The notes: generated by a model from the sequence alone, not told the origin. A stretch of 64,000 nucleotides of DNA from Paraburkholderia aromaticivorans (GCF_002278075.1 NZ_CP022989.1:1426001-1490000); one strand, 5' to 3'; shown: positions 16,856 through 27,258, numbered from the stretch's first letter. Numbers and translations: made by a program.

Positions 16856-18088
16856 ATGAACGCCGCTCCTTCCGCCGCCGATACCCGCGCATCCGCGAGA
16901 GATGGCTACGCCGGCCGTGCGCTCATCGCCTCGGTACTCGGTTACGCAATGGACGGCTTCGATCTGCTGATCCTCGGCTTCATGCTGCCGGTGATTACCG
17001 CCGATCTGCATCTGAGCGCCGCGCAAGGCGGCTCGCTTGTCACGTGGACGCTGATCGGCGCGGTGGCGGGCGGTCTGATCTTCGGCGTGTTGAGCGACTA
17101 TTTCGGCCGCGTGCGCATCCTGACGTGGACGATCCTGATCTTCGCCGTCTTCACCGGCCTGTGCGCGCTGGCGCAAGGCTATACCGACCTGCTGATCTAC
17201 CGGACCATCGCCGGGATCGGGCTTGGCGGCGAGTTCGGCATCGGCATGACGCTGGTGGCCGAGGCGTGGCCGGCGGCACAGCGGGCCCGCGCATCGTCCT
17301 ATGTCGGGTTGGGATGGCAGCTTGGCGTGCTGGCGGCGGCCTTGCTGACGCCGCTGTTGTTGCCGCTGATCGGCTGGCGCGGCATGTTCGCGCTCGGGCT
17401 GCTGCCGGCGGCGGTGTCGTTCTTCGTCCGGCGCCGCGTCGAGGAGCCGGCGCTCTTCACCGGGCGCGTGGCGCGCGGCGTGCGCAAGTTGCCGCTGAAA
17501 TTGCTGGTCGCCGATGGCCGCGCCACGCGAGCCAGTATCGGCGTGGCGATTCTCTGTTCGGTGCAGAACTTCGGCTACTACGGTCTGATGATCTGGCTGC
17601 CGAGCTATCTGTCGAAGACCTTCGGCTATTCGCTGACCAGATCGGGCCTATGGACCGCCGTGACGATTCTGGGCATGGCGTGCGGCATCTGGCTGTTCGG
17701 CATCGCCGCCGACCGTTTCGGCCGCAAGCCGGCCTTCCTGTTCTACCAGGCGGGCGCGGTGGTGATGGTCTTCGTCTACGCGCACCTGAGCACGCCGATG
17801 GCGCTCCTGATCGGCGGCGCCGCGATGGGCGTGTTCGTCAACGGAATGATCGGCGGTTACGGTGCGTTGATCTCCGAGCTCTATCCAACCGAGGCGCGCG
17901 CCACCGCCCAGAACGTGCTGTTCAATCTCGGTCGCGCGGTGGGCGGCTTCGGGCCGCTGGCCGTGGGCGCGTTGGCCGCGCGCTACTCGTTCGGCGCGGC
18001 GCTCGCTTTGCTCGCGTCGATTTACTTGCTCGACATCTTCGCGACGCTCTTCCTGATTCCCGAACGACGCGGCGCCGAGCTCCAATGA
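16856..18088 (+). CDS. MFS transporter, aromatic-acid/H+ symporter type
   Basis: The product is 410 residues with about 12 transmembrane segments. SDYFGRVR between helices 2 and 3 (near residue 80) and ADRFGRKP at the matching place in the second half (near 285) are the MFS loop motifs. GYAMDGFDLLILGFMLP in helix 1, with its Asp-Gly-Phe-Asp, is typical of the aromatic acid:H+ symporter branch (PcaK, BenK), so an organic or aromatic acid is a likely substrate. An ATG three codons earlier (16847) is an alternative start. It stands alone. Confidence 0.85.
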   Translation: MNAAPSAADTRASARDGYAGRALIASVLGYAMDGFDLLILGFMLPVITADLHLSAAQGGSLVTWTLIGAVAGGLIFGVLSDYFGRVRILTWTILIFAVFTGLCALAQGYTDLLIYRTIAGIGLGGEFGIGMTLVAEAWPAAQRARASSYVGLGWQLGVLAAALLTPLLLPLIGWRGMFALGLLPAAVSFFVRRRVEEPALFTGRVARGVRKLPLKLLVADGRATRASIGVAILCSVQNFGYYGLMIWLPSYLSKTFGYSLTRSGLWTAVTILGMACGIWLFGIAADRFGRKPAFLFYQAGAVVMVFVYAHLSTPMALLIGGAAMGVFVNGMIGGYGALISELYPTEARATAQNVLFNLGRAVGGFGPLAVGALAARYSFGAALALLASIYLLDIFATLFLIPERRGAELQ

Positions 18089-18398
18089 GCGTGAACGGCC
18101 CGCGTGTGACCAGCGAACGACAGGCGGCCGGGTAGTCGTCCAATGCGGCGCTGCAGCATGACAGGCCGGCGTTTCGCCGATGGTGAGCCGCGTTAACCAC
18201 TCGGTGCATCGACGCATTCGGGGTGTACACTAACCGGCCCGCTAAGCACTCCGCACGGTCCGTCCTCCGTTGAGGTTCGACGCCGCGCCCAACCGGCGCA
18301 TGCGAAAGCCGCTCGGTCGATTATCCATTCGATAGATGTCAGCGACGCCAACTGTGCGGTGTGCCGGGCCCGATTATTTACGTCTCGCAGGTCAAAAA
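18089..18398. other. Upstream region of maeB, no gene
   Basis: No coding sequence is supported in these 310 bases. TACACT near 18224 resembles a -10 element but lacks a good -35. The open frame of maeB extends upstream to 18336 without protein-like sequence. Confidence 0.4.
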
Positions 18399-20681
18399 AT
18401 GGACGAACAACTTAAGCAAAGCGCTCTCGCATATCACCAGAACCCGAAACCCGGCAAGATTTCGGTCACCCCCACCAAGCCGCTGTCGAACCAGCTGGAC
18501 CTCTCGCTGGCCTACTCGCCGGGCGTGGCTGCCGCCTGCATGGCGATCTACGATGAGCCGCTCGACGCGCAGAAGTACACCTCGCGCGGCAACCTGGTCG
18601 GCGTGATCACGAACGGCACGGCCGTGCTCGGCCTCGGCAACATCGGACCGCTGGCGGCGAAGCCGGTCATGGAAGGCAAGGGCTGCCTTTTCAAGAAGTT
18701 CGCCGGCATCGACGTGTTCGACATCGAACTCTCCGAGTCCGATCCGGACAAGCTCGTTGAAGCGATCGCCATGCTCGAGCCCACGCTCGGTGGCATCAAC
18801 CTCGAAGACATCAAGGCGCCCGAGTGCTTCTACATCGAGAAGAAGCTGCGCGAGCGCATGAAGATTCCGGTCTTCCACGACGACCAGCACGGTACCGCGA
18901 TCATCGCCTCGGCGGCGATCCTGAACGGGCTGAAGGTAGTCGGCAAGAAACTCGACGAAGTGAAGCTGGTGTGTTCCGGCGCGGGCGCGGCAGCGATCGC
19001 GTGTCTGGATCTGCTGGTGAACCTGGGCCTGTCGAAGAAGAACATTCTGGTCACCGACTCCAAGGGCGTGATCTACGAAGGCCGCGGCAACCTCGATCCG
19101 TCGAAGGAACGTTACGCGGCGAACACCGAAGCACGCACGCTTGCCGACGCGATCCGCAGCGCCGATGTGTTCCTCGGCTGCTCGAGCGCGGGCGTGTTGA
19201 AGCCCGAGATGGTTGCCGAAATGGGCACCCAGCCGCTGATTCTCGCGCTGGCCAATCCGGAGCCGGAAATCCGCCCGGAAGACGCAAAGAAGGTTCGTCC
19301 TGACTGCATCATCGCGACCGGCCGTTCGGACTACCCGAACCAGGTCAATAACGTGCTGTGCTTCCCGTTCATCTTCCGCGGCGCGCTGGATGTCGGCGCC
19401 ACCACGATCACGGAAGAAATGAAGCTCGCGTGCGTGCGCGCGATCGCCGAACTGGCCGAAGAAACCGATCAGGGCGATGAAGTCGCGAAGGCATACGAAG
19501 GCCACTCGCTGGAATTCGGTCCCGAGTATCTGATTCCGAAGCCGTTCGATCCGCGCCTGATCATCAAGATCGCGCCGGCTGTCGCTCAGGCGGCAATGGA
19601 TTCGGGCGTCGCGACCCGTCCGATCAAGGACATGGACGCATACCGCGAAGAACTCGGCACCACGGTGTATCGCACGGGCATGGTGATGCGTCCGGTGTTC
19701 GCCGCGGCGAAATCCGAACCGGCGCGCATCGTGTTCGCCGAAGGTGAAGACGAGCGCGTGCTGCGTGCCGCGCAGTTCGTGTTGCTGGAAAAGATCGCCA
19801 AGCCGATTCTGGTCGGCCGTCCGTCGGTGATCGAGATGCGTCTGAAGAAGATGGGCTCGAAGCTCAAGTGCGGCGAAGACTTCGAAGTCGTCGATCCGGA
19901 AGACGATCCGCGCTATCAGCAATCCTGGCAGGCCTATCACGAACTCGGCGCGCGCGAAGGCGTGACGCCGGACGTGGCAAAGGCCGCCATGCGCAAGTTC
20001 AACACGCTGATCGGCGCGATCCTCGTGCGCCTGGGCGAAGCCGACGGCATGATCTGCGGCATGATCGGCCAGTACCACACGCACCTGAAGTTCATCGAGC
20101 AAGTGCTGGGCAAGGCGGAGAATGTTCAGAACTTCGCGGCGATGAACCTGCTGATGCTGCCGGGCCGCAATCTGTTCATCTGCGATACGTACGTGAACGA
20201 AACCCCGACCGCCGAGCAACTCGCCGACATGACGCTGCTGGCCGCGGGTGAGATCGAGAAGTTCGGTATCACACCCAAGGTTGCGTTGCTGTCGAACTCG
20301 AACTTTGGCAGTGCACCGTCTTCGTCGTCGCAACGCATGGCTACGGCTCGCAAGCTGATTGTCGAACGCGCACCTTCGCTCGAGATCGACGGTGAGATGC
20401 ACGGCGATGCGGCATTGTCGGAAGCGGTGCGCAAGGCTGCGTTCCCGGGCACGACGCTGAGCGGCGAAGCCAACCTGCTGATCATGCCGAACGTGGAAGC
20501 GGCGAACATCACGTACAACCTGCTGAAGATGATCGGCGGCGAAGGCGTGACGGTTGGCCCGTTCCTGTTGGGCGCGGAAAAGCCGGTGCACATCCTGACG
20601 CCGGCCGCGACCGTGCGCCGGATCATCAACATGACGGCGGTGGCGTCGGCCAACGCGCGCAAGCCGGTGAACGCGAAGTAA
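18399..20681 (+). CDS. maeB: NADP-dependent malic enzyme with phosphotransacetylase-like domain
   Basis: The enzyme oxidatively decarboxylates malate to pyruvate and makes NADPH. The product is 760 residues. Residues 1-430 are the malic enzyme part ([12 protein letters not shown] near 37, [14 protein letters not shown] near 71, [11 protein letters not shown] near 160, dinucleotide loop [15 protein letters not shown] near 192). Residues 430-755 are a phosphotransacetylase-like domain, usual in MaeB and thought to be regulatory rather than catalytic. The ATG at 18399 starts at the family's usual N-terminus. A rho-independent terminator follows. Confidence 0.93.
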   Translation: MDEQLKQSALAYHQNPKPGKISVTPTKPLSNQLDLSLAYSPGVAAACMAIYDEPLDAQKYTSRGNLVGVITNGTAVLGLGNIGPLAAKPVMEGKGCLFKKFAGIDVFDIELSESDPDKLVEAIAMLEPTLGGINLEDIKAPECFYIEKKLRERMKIPVFHDDQHGTAIIASAAILNGLKVVGKKLDEVKLVCSGAGAAAIACLDLLVNLGLSKKNILVTDSKGVIYEGRGNLDPSKERYAANTEARTLADAIRSADVFLGCSSAGVLKPEMVAEMGTQPLILALANPEPEIRPEDAKKVRPDCIIATGRSDYPNQVNNVLCFPFIFRGALDVGATTITEEMKLACVRAIAELAEETDQGDEVAKAYEGHSLEFGPEYLIPKPFDPRLIIKIAPAVAQAAMDSGVATRPIKDMDAYREELGTTVYRTGMVMRPVFAAAKSEPARIVFAEGEDERVLRAAQFVLLEKIAKPILVGRPSVIEMRLKKMGSKLKCGEDFEVVDPEDDPRYQQSWQAYHELGAREGVTPDVAKAAMRKFNTLIGAILVRLGEADGMICGMIGQYHTHLKFIEQVLGKAENVQNFAAMNLLMLPGRNLFICDTYVNETPTAEQLADMTLLAAGEIEKFGITPKVALLSNSNFGSAPSSSSQRMATARKLIVERAPSLEIDGEMHGDAALSEAVRKAAFPGTTLSGEANLLIMPNVEAANITYNLLKMIGGEGVTVGPFLLGAEKPVHILTPAATVRRIINMTAVASANARKPVNAK

Positions 20682-20740
20682 TGCGCATGGCTTGAGAATT
20701 GAAGCGGCGCCTCGTCGAGGCGCTCGCGACGGACCTGCAA

Positions 20741-20774
20741 AACGCCACGGGAGTTGATTCCGTGGCGTTTTTTT
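20741..20774 (+). terminator. Rho-independent terminator after maeB
   Basis: A 10-bp stem aacgccacgg/ccgtggcgtt with a nine-base loop runs into eight Ts. Confidence 0.9.
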
Positions 20775-21050
20775 GCATGTTCTTTTGCGTGCACATGTCC
20801 GGCGCGGTCTTCGTCCTAAATATTCCTAGCGTATTTTGTGTGTTTGGGAATGTTCCTATTCGATTGGCAGTCACACATTTGTAAAGTGGCTCCTGAAGCA
20901 CGGCACATCACGGCAGCAACGGAACAGTCGGCGGGTCGATCCTTGCTGTCGTCGTGCGCTGGGCTTCGTCTTGTAAATGTTCGTTGTGTAGCAGGATGTA
21001 GCAGTACCGCCCGGTCTCGCGCACAGGCATGACGTGGCGAAGCTGGTAAC
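20775..21050. other. Gene-free stretch between convergent terminators
   Basis: This stretch lies between the maeB terminator and the terminator of the indolepyruvate oxidoreductase gene. It is AT-rich at 20815-20885 with a small GGGAATGTTCC palindrome-like element near 20845. I see no supported gene or RNA. Confidence 0.4.
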
Positions 21051-21088
21051 AAAAAAGGCGACTGTCCGCGAGGACAGCCGCCTTTCTC
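21050..21088 (-). terminator. Terminator after the indolepyruvate oxidoreductase gene
   Basis: Read on the minus strand, a GC-rich stem (aaaggcggctgtcc/ggacagtcgccttt with one mismatch) is followed by six or more Ts. It lies about 50 bases after the stop at 21136. Confidence 0.8.
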
Positions 21089-21135
21089 ATTTGCGCCCGC
21101 CGATTGAACCCGACGAGCCGGTCAGGCGAACACGA

Positions 21136-24100
21136 TCACGCTGCGTGTTGCGTCTTACCAGTCTCCGGCGCACGCCAGCGCGCCAGCAACTCGTTCCATT
21201 TGACGCGCACGCCCTTCAGGTTGTTCTCCTTCACATGACCATAGCCGCGGATGCCGTCAGGCAGATTCGCCAGTTCGACGGCCAGTTCGCGCTTCTGCAC
21301 AGTCAGGCCGCCGATCAGCTCACGCACCAGCGCCTCATACTCGGCGATCAACGCCCGCTCGGTACGACGCTCTTCCGTCTTGCCGAAGACATCGAACGCG
21401 GTGCCGCGCAGGAACTTGAACCGCGCCAGCACGTGCATCGCGCTGAAGACCCACGGACCGTACTTCTTCTTCACCAGATGGCCCTTCGCATCCTTCTTCG
21501 AGAACGTCGGCGGCGCGAGGTGAATGTGGAGCTTCCAGTCACCTTCGAAATTCGCCTTCAACTTGTCGATGAATGCCGGATCGCTGTACAGACGGGCAAC
21601 TTCGTACTCGTCTTTATAGGCCATCAGCTTGTGCAGATTCTTCGCGACGGCCTCGGTCAGCGGCAACTGGCTGTCGATCGAATCGAGCGCCGACTCCGCC
21701 GCGCGCACCTGCGACACCAGCGCGCGATAACGGTCGGCATAGGCGCTGTTTTGCCACGCCGTCAGGTACTCGGCGCGTTTGTCGATCAGCGTGTCGAGCG
21801 CCTTCGGGGTGTGCAGCGAGATGATCTTGCTGCTCATCGCTTCCTCTGCGGCGCCGCGTCCCTGCGATTGCGCGAGCTTGCGCACCGCGGCGAGATCGTG
21901 CGCTGCACGGCGGCCCCATTCGAACGCTGCCCGGTTCTTTTCGACCTGGACGTTGTTCAGTTCGATGGCGCGCATCAGCGACTGATAGGTGAGCGGCACC
22001 CAGCCGCGCTGCCATGCGTAGCCGAGTACGAACGGATTCGTATAGATCGCGTCGCCGAGCAGCGCCACCGCGAAGTGATTCGCGTCGACCGTATCGACAC
22101 CTTCGTCGCCCGCGCCGGCGCGGACGTCGGCTTCCGTGCTGCTGCCAGGAAAGCGCCAGTTCGGGTTCTTGATGAGCTCGGCGGTCGGCGTATGGGCGGT
22201 GTTCAACACGACGCGCGTGCGGCCTGCCTGCATACGCGACACGCATTCGTCGCTGGCCGTCACGATCGCATCGCAGCCGATCACCAGACTGGCTTCACCC
22301 ATGGCGATACGCGTTGCGTGGATGTCGGCCGGATTTTTCGCGATCTGCACGTGGCTCATCACGGCGCCGCCTTTCTGCGCGAGGCCCGTGACGTCGAGCA
22401 CGGTGACGCCCTTGTTCTCCAGATGCGCGGCCATGCCGAGCAACGCGCCAATCGTCACGACGCCCGTGCCGCCGACGCCCGTCACCAGCACGCCGTAAGG
22501 TCGTTCCATGGACGGCAGCTCGGGTTCCGGCACTGGCGGCATCGCGTCGCCGACAATGCCGGAGGCGGCTTTCGGCTTGCGCAACTGACCGCCTTCCACC
22601 GAGACGAAGCTCGGGCAGAAGCCATTGACGCACGAAAAGTCCTTGTTGCAAGTCGACTGGTTGATCTGGCGCTTCGTACCGTACTCGGTATCCAGCGGTT
22701 CGACCGACAGGCAGTTGGACTTCACCGAGCAATCGCCGCAGCCCTCGCACACCGCCTCGTTGATCACCACGCGGCGCGCCGGATCCGGATAGGTGCCGCG
22801 TTTCCTGCGACGGCGTTTCTCCGTCGCGCAGGTCTGGTCGTAGATCAGGATCGTGGTGCCGGACACTTCACGCAGTTGCCGCTGCACCTCGTCGAGCTTG
22901 TCGCGATGGTGGACGTCGATTCCCGGCGCGAGACCCACGTTCGCCGAGTACTTCTCGGGCTCGTCGGTGACGATCACGATTTTCGTCGCGCCTTCGGCGG
23001 CGAGCTGGTGGGTGATCTGCGGCACGGTCAGCACGCCGTCGACCGGCTGGCCGCCCGTCATGGCCACCGCGTCGTTGTAGAGAATCTTGTAGGTGATGTT
23101 CGCCTTCGACGCGATCGCCGCGCGAATCGCGAGCAGCCCCGAGTGGAAGTAGGTGCCGTCGCCGAGATTGGCGAACACGTGCTTGTCGTTGCTGAATGGC
23201 GCCTGGCCGATCCACGCGACGCCTTCGCCGCCCATCTGGCTGAAGGTGCTGGTGTTGCGGTCCATCCAGACCGTCATGTAGTGGCAGCCAATGCCGGCCA
23301 TCGCGCGCGAGCCTTCCGGCACGTTGGTCGACGTATTGTGCGGGCAGCCGGAGCAAAACCACGGCTTGCGTTCGGCTTCGACTCGCGGCCGTGCCAGCGC
23401 CTTTTCCTTCGCTTCGATCACCGCGATGCGCGTGGCGATGCGAGCGCGCACATCGGACGGCAGGTCGAATTTGTCGAGCCGCGTGGCGATGGCCTTCGCG
23501 ATGATCGCCGGCGAGAGTTCGTAATGCGCCGGCAGCAGCCAGTTGCCCATCGGCACCGACCATTCGCCGCCTGCGCCGTCCTTTTCGTCGAACTTGCCGA
23601 ACACGCGCGGGCGCTGCGCGTCGGGCCAGTTGTATAGCTCTTCCTTGATCGCGTATTCGAGAATCTGGCGCTTTTCCTCGACCACCAGAATTTCATCGAG
23701 GCCGCGCGCGATCGCCTGCGCGCCTTGCGCTTCGAGCGGCCAGACGCAGCCGACCTTATACAGGCGGATGCCGATGCGCGAACACGTTTCGTCGTCGAGA
23801 CCGAGGTCGGTCAGCGCCTGACGCACGTCGAGATACGCCTTGCCGCCGGTCATGATGCCGAAGCGCGCATGCGGCGAATCGATTTCGACGCGGTCGAGCT
23901 TGTTGGCGCGCACATAGGCGAGCGCGGCGTACCACTTGTAGTCGAGCAGACGTGCTTCCTGCACCAGCGGCGGATCCGGCCAGCGGATATTCAGGCCGCC
24001 CTCGGGCATCGCAAAGTCTTCCGGCAGCACGATCTTCGTGCGGTGCGGATCGATATCCACCGAAGCGGACGATTCGACCACATCGGTCACGCACTTCATC

Positions 24101-24735
24101 GCGACCCACAAACCGGAATAGCGGCTCATTGCCCAGCCATGCAGGCCGAAGTCGAGATATTCCTGCACGTTCGAGGGGAACAGAACCGGCAGGCCGCACG
24201 CCTTGAAAATGTGTTCGGACTGGTGTGCCAGCGTGGAGGATTTGGCCGCATGATCGTCGCCGGCGAGGACCAGAACGCCGCCGTGTTGCGCCGAGCCGGC
24301 CGAGTTGCCGTGCTTGAAGACGTCGCCGGAACGGTCGACACCCGGGCCTTTGCCGTACCACATCGAGAACACGCCATCGTATTTGGCGCTTGGGTACAGA
24401 TTGACCTGCTGCGAACCCCAGACGGAGGTCGCCGCGAGGTCTTCATTGACGCCTGGCTGGAATACTACCTGATGCGCGGCGAGATGCTGTTTCGCCTTCC
24501 ACAGGGATTGGTCGAGCCCGCCCAGCGGCGATCCGCGGTAACCGGAGATGAAGCCGGCAGTATTGAGCCCGGCGGCCCGGTCGCGTTCCTGCTGCAGCAT
24601 CGGCAGACGCACCAGCGCCTGGATGCCGCTCATGTATGCGCGGCCGCGTTCGAGGGTGTATTTGTCGTCGAGCGTGACGGAAGACAACGCGGCTTCGAGC
24701 GAGGCTCGCTGACCTGCGTCTAGCGGGGCATTCAT
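21136..24735 (-). CDS. Fused indolepyruvate:ferredoxin oxidoreductase
   Basis: The product is 1199 residues. The order is a TPP/pyrimidine-binding alpha part (residues 1-440, including GYRGSPLGGLDQ), a TPP-binding region (FCSGCPHNTSTNVPEG near 458, then GIGCHYMTVWMD), a ferredoxin-like Cys segment CEGCGDC near 660 followed by CNKDFSCVNGFCPS near 700, and a gamma domain opening with LVTGVGGTGVVTIGALLG near 745. Such fusions oxidatively decarboxylate aryl-pyruvates from Phe, Tyr and Trp to aryl-acetyl-CoAs, passing electrons to ferredoxin. GGAGGAG precedes the ATG at 24735. Its neighbours hppD and paaABCDE act on related aryl compounds. Confidence 0.9.
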   Translation of the reverse strand: MNAPLDAGQRASLEAALSSVTLDDKYTLERGRAYMSGIQALVRLPMLQQERDRAAGLNTAGFISGYRGSPLGGLDQSLWKAKQHLAAHQVVFQPGVNEDLAATSVWGSQQVNLYPSAKYDGVFSMWYGKGPGVDRSGDVFKHGNSAGSAQHGGVLVLAGDDHAAKSSTLAHQSEHIFKACGLPVLFPSNVQEYLDFGLHGWAMSRYSGLWVAMKCVTDVVESSASVDIDPHRTKIVLPEDFAMPEGGLNIRWPDPPLVQEARLLDYKWYAALAYVRANKLDRVEIDSPHARFGIMTGGKAYLDVRQALTDLGLDDETCSRIGIRLYKVGCVWPLEAQGAQAIARGLDEILVVEEKRQILEYAIKEELYNWPDAQRPRVFGKFDEKDGAGGEWSVPMGNWLLPAHYELSPAIIAKAIATRLDKFDLPSDVRARIATRIAVIEAKEKALARPRVEAERKPWFCSGCPHNTSTNVPEGSRAMAGIGCHYMTVWMDRNTSTFSQMGGEGVAWIGQAPFSNDKHVFANLGDGTYFHSGLLAIRAAIASKANITYKILYNDAVAMTGGQPVDGVLTVPQITHQLAAEGATKIVIVTDEPEKYSANVGLAPGIDVHHRDKLDEVQRQLREVSGTTILIYDQTCATEKRRRRKRGTYPDPARRVVINEAVCEGCGDCSVKSNCLSVEPLDTEYGTKRQINQSTCNKDFSCVNGFCPSFVSVEGGQLRKPKAASGIVGDAMPPVPEPELPSMERPYGVLVTGVGGTGVVTIGALLGMAAHLENKGVTVLDVTGLAQKGGAVMSHVQIAKNPADIHATRIAMGEASLVIGCDAIVTASDECVSRMQAGRTRVVLNTAHTPTAELIKNPNWRFPGSSTEADVRAGAGDEGVDTVDANHFAVALLGDAIYTNPFVLGYAWQRGWVPLTYQSLMRAIELNNVQVEKNRAAFEWGRRAAHDLAAVRKLAQSQGRGAAEEAMSSKIISLHTPKALDTLIDKRAEYLTAWQNSAYADRYRALVSQVRAAESALDSIDSQLPLTEAVAKNLHKLMAYKDEYEVARLYSDPAFIDKLKANFEGDWKLHIHLAPPTFSKKDAKGHLVKKKYGPWVFSAMHVLARFKFLRGTAFDVFGKTEERRTERALIAEYEALVRELIGGLTVQKRELAVELANLPDGIRGYGHVKENNLKGVRVKWNELLARWRAPETGKTQHAA

Positions 24736-25096
24736 TATGTGTACTCCTCCAACCAGTTTGGGATCACCAAAACTTTTTTTGAGCCCCGGCATCTTGTGAA
24801 TGCGGAGGGCCGGGGCCGCCATATTGACGTGTTTTAAGTGATGGTAGCACTGGTGAAAACCCGCCGCAGGTCCTTCGCACATGCTGCGTCCCGGCGATCT
24901 TGACTGGGTCTTGCAACGTTTTGCGAGCGATGCCGTTAGTGCTTGCGCAAATGCCTGTAACAAGCTGTAAAAACTACAAATTTGCGGAACCGTAGTTGAA
25001 ATTGCTGTCTAACACCCCACCTGCGAGCAATGTCAGCGCAACGCTCCGCATTCTGCGGAGCTTCACGACAGCAGGGCAGTTAGAAAAGGAGTACGC
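24736..25096. other. Divergent spacer with a hairpin
   Basis: This 360-base spacer separates the oxidoreductase gene from a small secreted-protein gene. It holds no supported gene. A perfect 8-bp hairpin gctccgca/tgcggagc with a three-base loop lies at 25043-25061 in the probable leader of the small gene; it lacks a T-run and is not a classic terminator. Confidence 0.4.
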
Positions 25097-25297
25097 ATGA
25101 ACACGAGAAACATTCAGACCTTCCTGATGGTTTCGGCCGCATTTTTCGCCATGAGCGCACCGGTGCGCTCGAACTCGAGCAGCGCAGGAGCGCTGTCGAA
25201 CGCAGTCACGCGCACGGCGCAGGTCGCGCCCGCACGCATCGCCATGGGTAGCGTCACGCGATCCACCAAGGCCGACGGGCAAGACCAGAATTCGTGA
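25097..25297 (+). CDS. Small secreted hypothetical protein
   Basis: The product is 66 residues with an N-terminal hydrophobic segment (TFLMVSAAFFAMSAP) that looks like a signal peptide. The mature part is about 40 residues, rich in Ser, Ala, Arg and Thr, without Cys or known motif. A strong AAAAGGAG ribosome site sits seven bases before the ATG, the main support for the gene. A bidirectional-looking terminator follows at 25384. It resembles other tiny exported proteins of Burkholderia, with no known function. Confidence 0.6.
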   Translation: MNTRNIQTFLMVSAAFFAMSAPVRSNSSSAGALSNAVTRTAQVAPARIAMGSVTRSTKADGQDQNS

Positions 25298-25383
25298 TAC
25301 GCCGCTCATGCGGTGTGTCGGTTAAATAACCGGCCGTTGTTCCATCAAGCCACGCAGGGTCCGCTTGAGACAACGGCATCAAT

Positions 25384-25420
25384 GAAAAGGGCGAGGATCG
25401 TGAGATCCTCGCCCTTTTCA
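25384..25420. terminator. Bidirectional terminator
   Basis: A 16-bp stem gaaaagggcgaggatc/gatcctcgcccttttc with loop gtga lies between the small secreted gene and the convergent hppD gene. Confidence 0.9.
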
Positions 25421-25455
25421 TTTGCTATCAATCCATTCCTGCGCAGCCAGTGGCG

Positions 25456-26553
25456 TCAGGCTTTGTCTTGCACTACGCCACGGCGAATCTGATCCAGTTC
25501 GATCGATTCGAACAGCGCTTTGAAGTTGCCCTCGCCAAAGCCCTGATTGCCCTTGCGCTGAATGATCTCGAAGAAGATCGGGCCGATCTGGTTTTCCGTG
25601 AAAATCTGCAACAGCAAGTCATCCGGCGCGCCGTCGATCAGAATCTTGCGTTTGCGCAGCTCATCGAGCGGTTCGCCATGATTCGGCACACGACGATCGA
25701 CCAGCTCATAGTAAGTGTCGATCGTATCGAGCAGCGAGATGTTCGCAGCGCGCAGACCGTCCACCGTGCGGTAGATATCGCTGCTACCCAAGGCGATGTG
25801 CTGAATGCCTTCGCCGTGGTAAGCGTCGAGATACTCCTGAATCTGGCCGGCCGTGTCCGAACCCTCTTCATTGATCGGGATGCGGATCTTGCCGCACGGC
25901 GAGGTCATCGCCTTCGACTTCACGCCCGTTACTTTGCCTTCGATGTCGAAATAGCGCACCTCGCGGAAATTGAACAGGCGCTCGTAGAACTCCGCCCATT
26001 CCTGCATGCGGCCGCGATGCACGTTGTGCGTCAGGTGGTCGATGTAGGTCAGGCCGTGGCCGACCGGGTTCGGGTTCGCACCGGGAATCGGCTCGAAGTC
26101 GACATCGTAAATGTCGATGTTGCCCACGCTGTTCGGCTCGGCGCCGTTCTTGCCGCGCCACCGGTCGACGAAATAGATCAGCGAGTCGCCGATACCTTTG
26201 ATCGCCGGGATGTTCAGCTCCATCGGGCCGGTTTTGTTGTCGAAGCCCCAGGCGCCTTTCTCCAGCGCCTGCTGGTACGCCTTGGCGGCGTCCTGAACGC
26301 GGAAAGCGATTGCGCAGATCGACGGGCCATGCAGACGCGCGAAACGTTGCGCGAACGAGTCCTGCTCCCCGTTGACGATGAAGTTGATTTCGCCCTGGCG
26401 ATACAGCGTCACGTCTTTATGCCGATGCCGCGCGATCGCGGTGAAGCCCATCTGTTCGAACAGCTTGCCGAGCGCCTTCGGATCCGGGGCGGTGTATTCG
26501 ATGAACTCGAAACCGTCGGTGCCGAGCGGGTTTTCCCAAGTTGCAACCTGCAT
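25456..26553 (-). CDS. hppD: 4-hydroxyphenylpyruvate dioxygenase
   Basis: The enzyme converts 4-hydroxyphenylpyruvate to homogentisate in tyrosine breakdown. The product is 365 residues with two vicinal-oxygen-chelate domains. The iron-binding triad is visible as His173 (IDHLTHNVHR), His252 (IQHIALGSSD) and Glu329 (GPIFFEIIQRKGNQGFGEGN). AGGAGA lies upstream of the ATG at 26553. The homogentisate genes hmgA and fahA are not in the window. The gene is divergent from an Lrp-family regulator starting at 26724, which likely controls it. The upstream oxidoreductase competes for the same aryl-pyruvates. Confidence 0.95.
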   Translation of the reverse strand: MQVATWENPLGTDGFEFIEYTAPDPKALGKLFEQMGFTAIARHRHKDVTLYRQGEINFIVNGEQDSFAQRFARLHGPSICAIAFRVQDAAKAYQQALEKGAWGFDNKTGPMELNIPAIKGIGDSLIYFVDRWRGKNGAEPNSVGNIDIYDVDFEPIPGANPNPVGHGLTYIDHLTHNVHRGRMQEWAEFYERLFNFREVRYFDIEGKVTGVKSKAMTSPCGKIRIPINEEGSDTAGQIQEYLDAYHGEGIQHIALGSSDIYRTVDGLRAANISLLDTIDTYYELVDRRVPNHGEPLDELRKRKILIDGAPDDLLLQIFTENQIGPIFFEIIQRKGNQGFGEGNFKALFESIELDQIRRGVVQDKA

Positions 26554-26723
26554 TGTCTGTCTCCTGATGTGCGCCGCGGCACGGCGCGAGCGGGATGGGC
26601 GGTGAATCGCGAGTGAATGACGCAAGTGTAAAGGCCGACTTGCGGCGAAAACTTGCGAACTTAATCGCACATCGATAAGCTGGCGCTATTTCATAGCTCA
26701 AATATGTGAAAGGATGGCAGAAA

Positions 26724-27221
26724 ATGGCCGGTGTGGAGATAGACGCGATCGACAGGCGAATCCTGGCGATCCTTCAGGAGAATGGCCGGCTGTCGAATCA
26801 GGAGATCGCCGAGCGCATCAATCTGTCGCCGAGTCCGTGTCTGCGGCGTATCCGTCGGCTGGAAGAGAGTGGCGTGATCCGCGGCTATGTCGCGTTGCTC
26901 GATGCGCAGCGGCTCGGGCTCGACTTGCTCGCCTATGTGAATGTGCGGCTGGAAAAGCGCGGTGGTTCGGCACCCAGTCCGCGCGGTGACGCTACCCACG
27001 CCGATCTGTTTCGCGTGGCGGTTCAGGCGTGGCCCGAAGTGGTGGCGTGCCATGCAATGACCGGCGACATGGACTATCTGCTGCGTGTCCAGGTGGAGGA
27101 TATGGCGCACTTTTCACGCTTCGTGCAGGACCAGCTGCTGCACCATCCATCGGTGATCGACGTGAAAACGAGCTTCTCGCTCGACACCATCAAGGAGACG
27201 ACGGCGCTGCCCATCTTGTGA
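26724..27221 (+). CDS. Lrp/AsnC-family regulator
   Basis: The product is 165 residues. It opens with the family's DAIDRRILAILQENGRLSNQEIAERINLSPSPCLRRIRRLE helix-turn-helix (residues 7-48) and continues with a RAM ligand-binding domain, where GDMDYLLRVQVEDMAHF near residue 115 is the usual GxxDYLL signature. Such proteins sense amino acids and form octamers. It is divergent from hppD by about 170 bases, which contain AT-rich motifs, so tyrosine or phenylalanine-responsive control of hppD is a reasonable inference. The ATG at 26724 is preceded by AAAGGA; a GTG at 26706 is an alternative. Confidence 0.88.
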   Translation: MAGVEIDAIDRRILAILQENGRLSNQEIAERINLSPSPCLRRIRRLEESGVIRGYVALLDAQRLGLDLLAYVNVRLEKRGGSAPSPRGDATHADLFRVAVQAWPEVVACHAMTGDMDYLLRVQVEDMAHFSRFVQDQLLHHPSVIDVKTSFSLDTIKETTALPIL

Positions 27222-27258
27222 GTGCGGCGCAGCAGCGCATGCTCCGGCGCTCCGCAAA

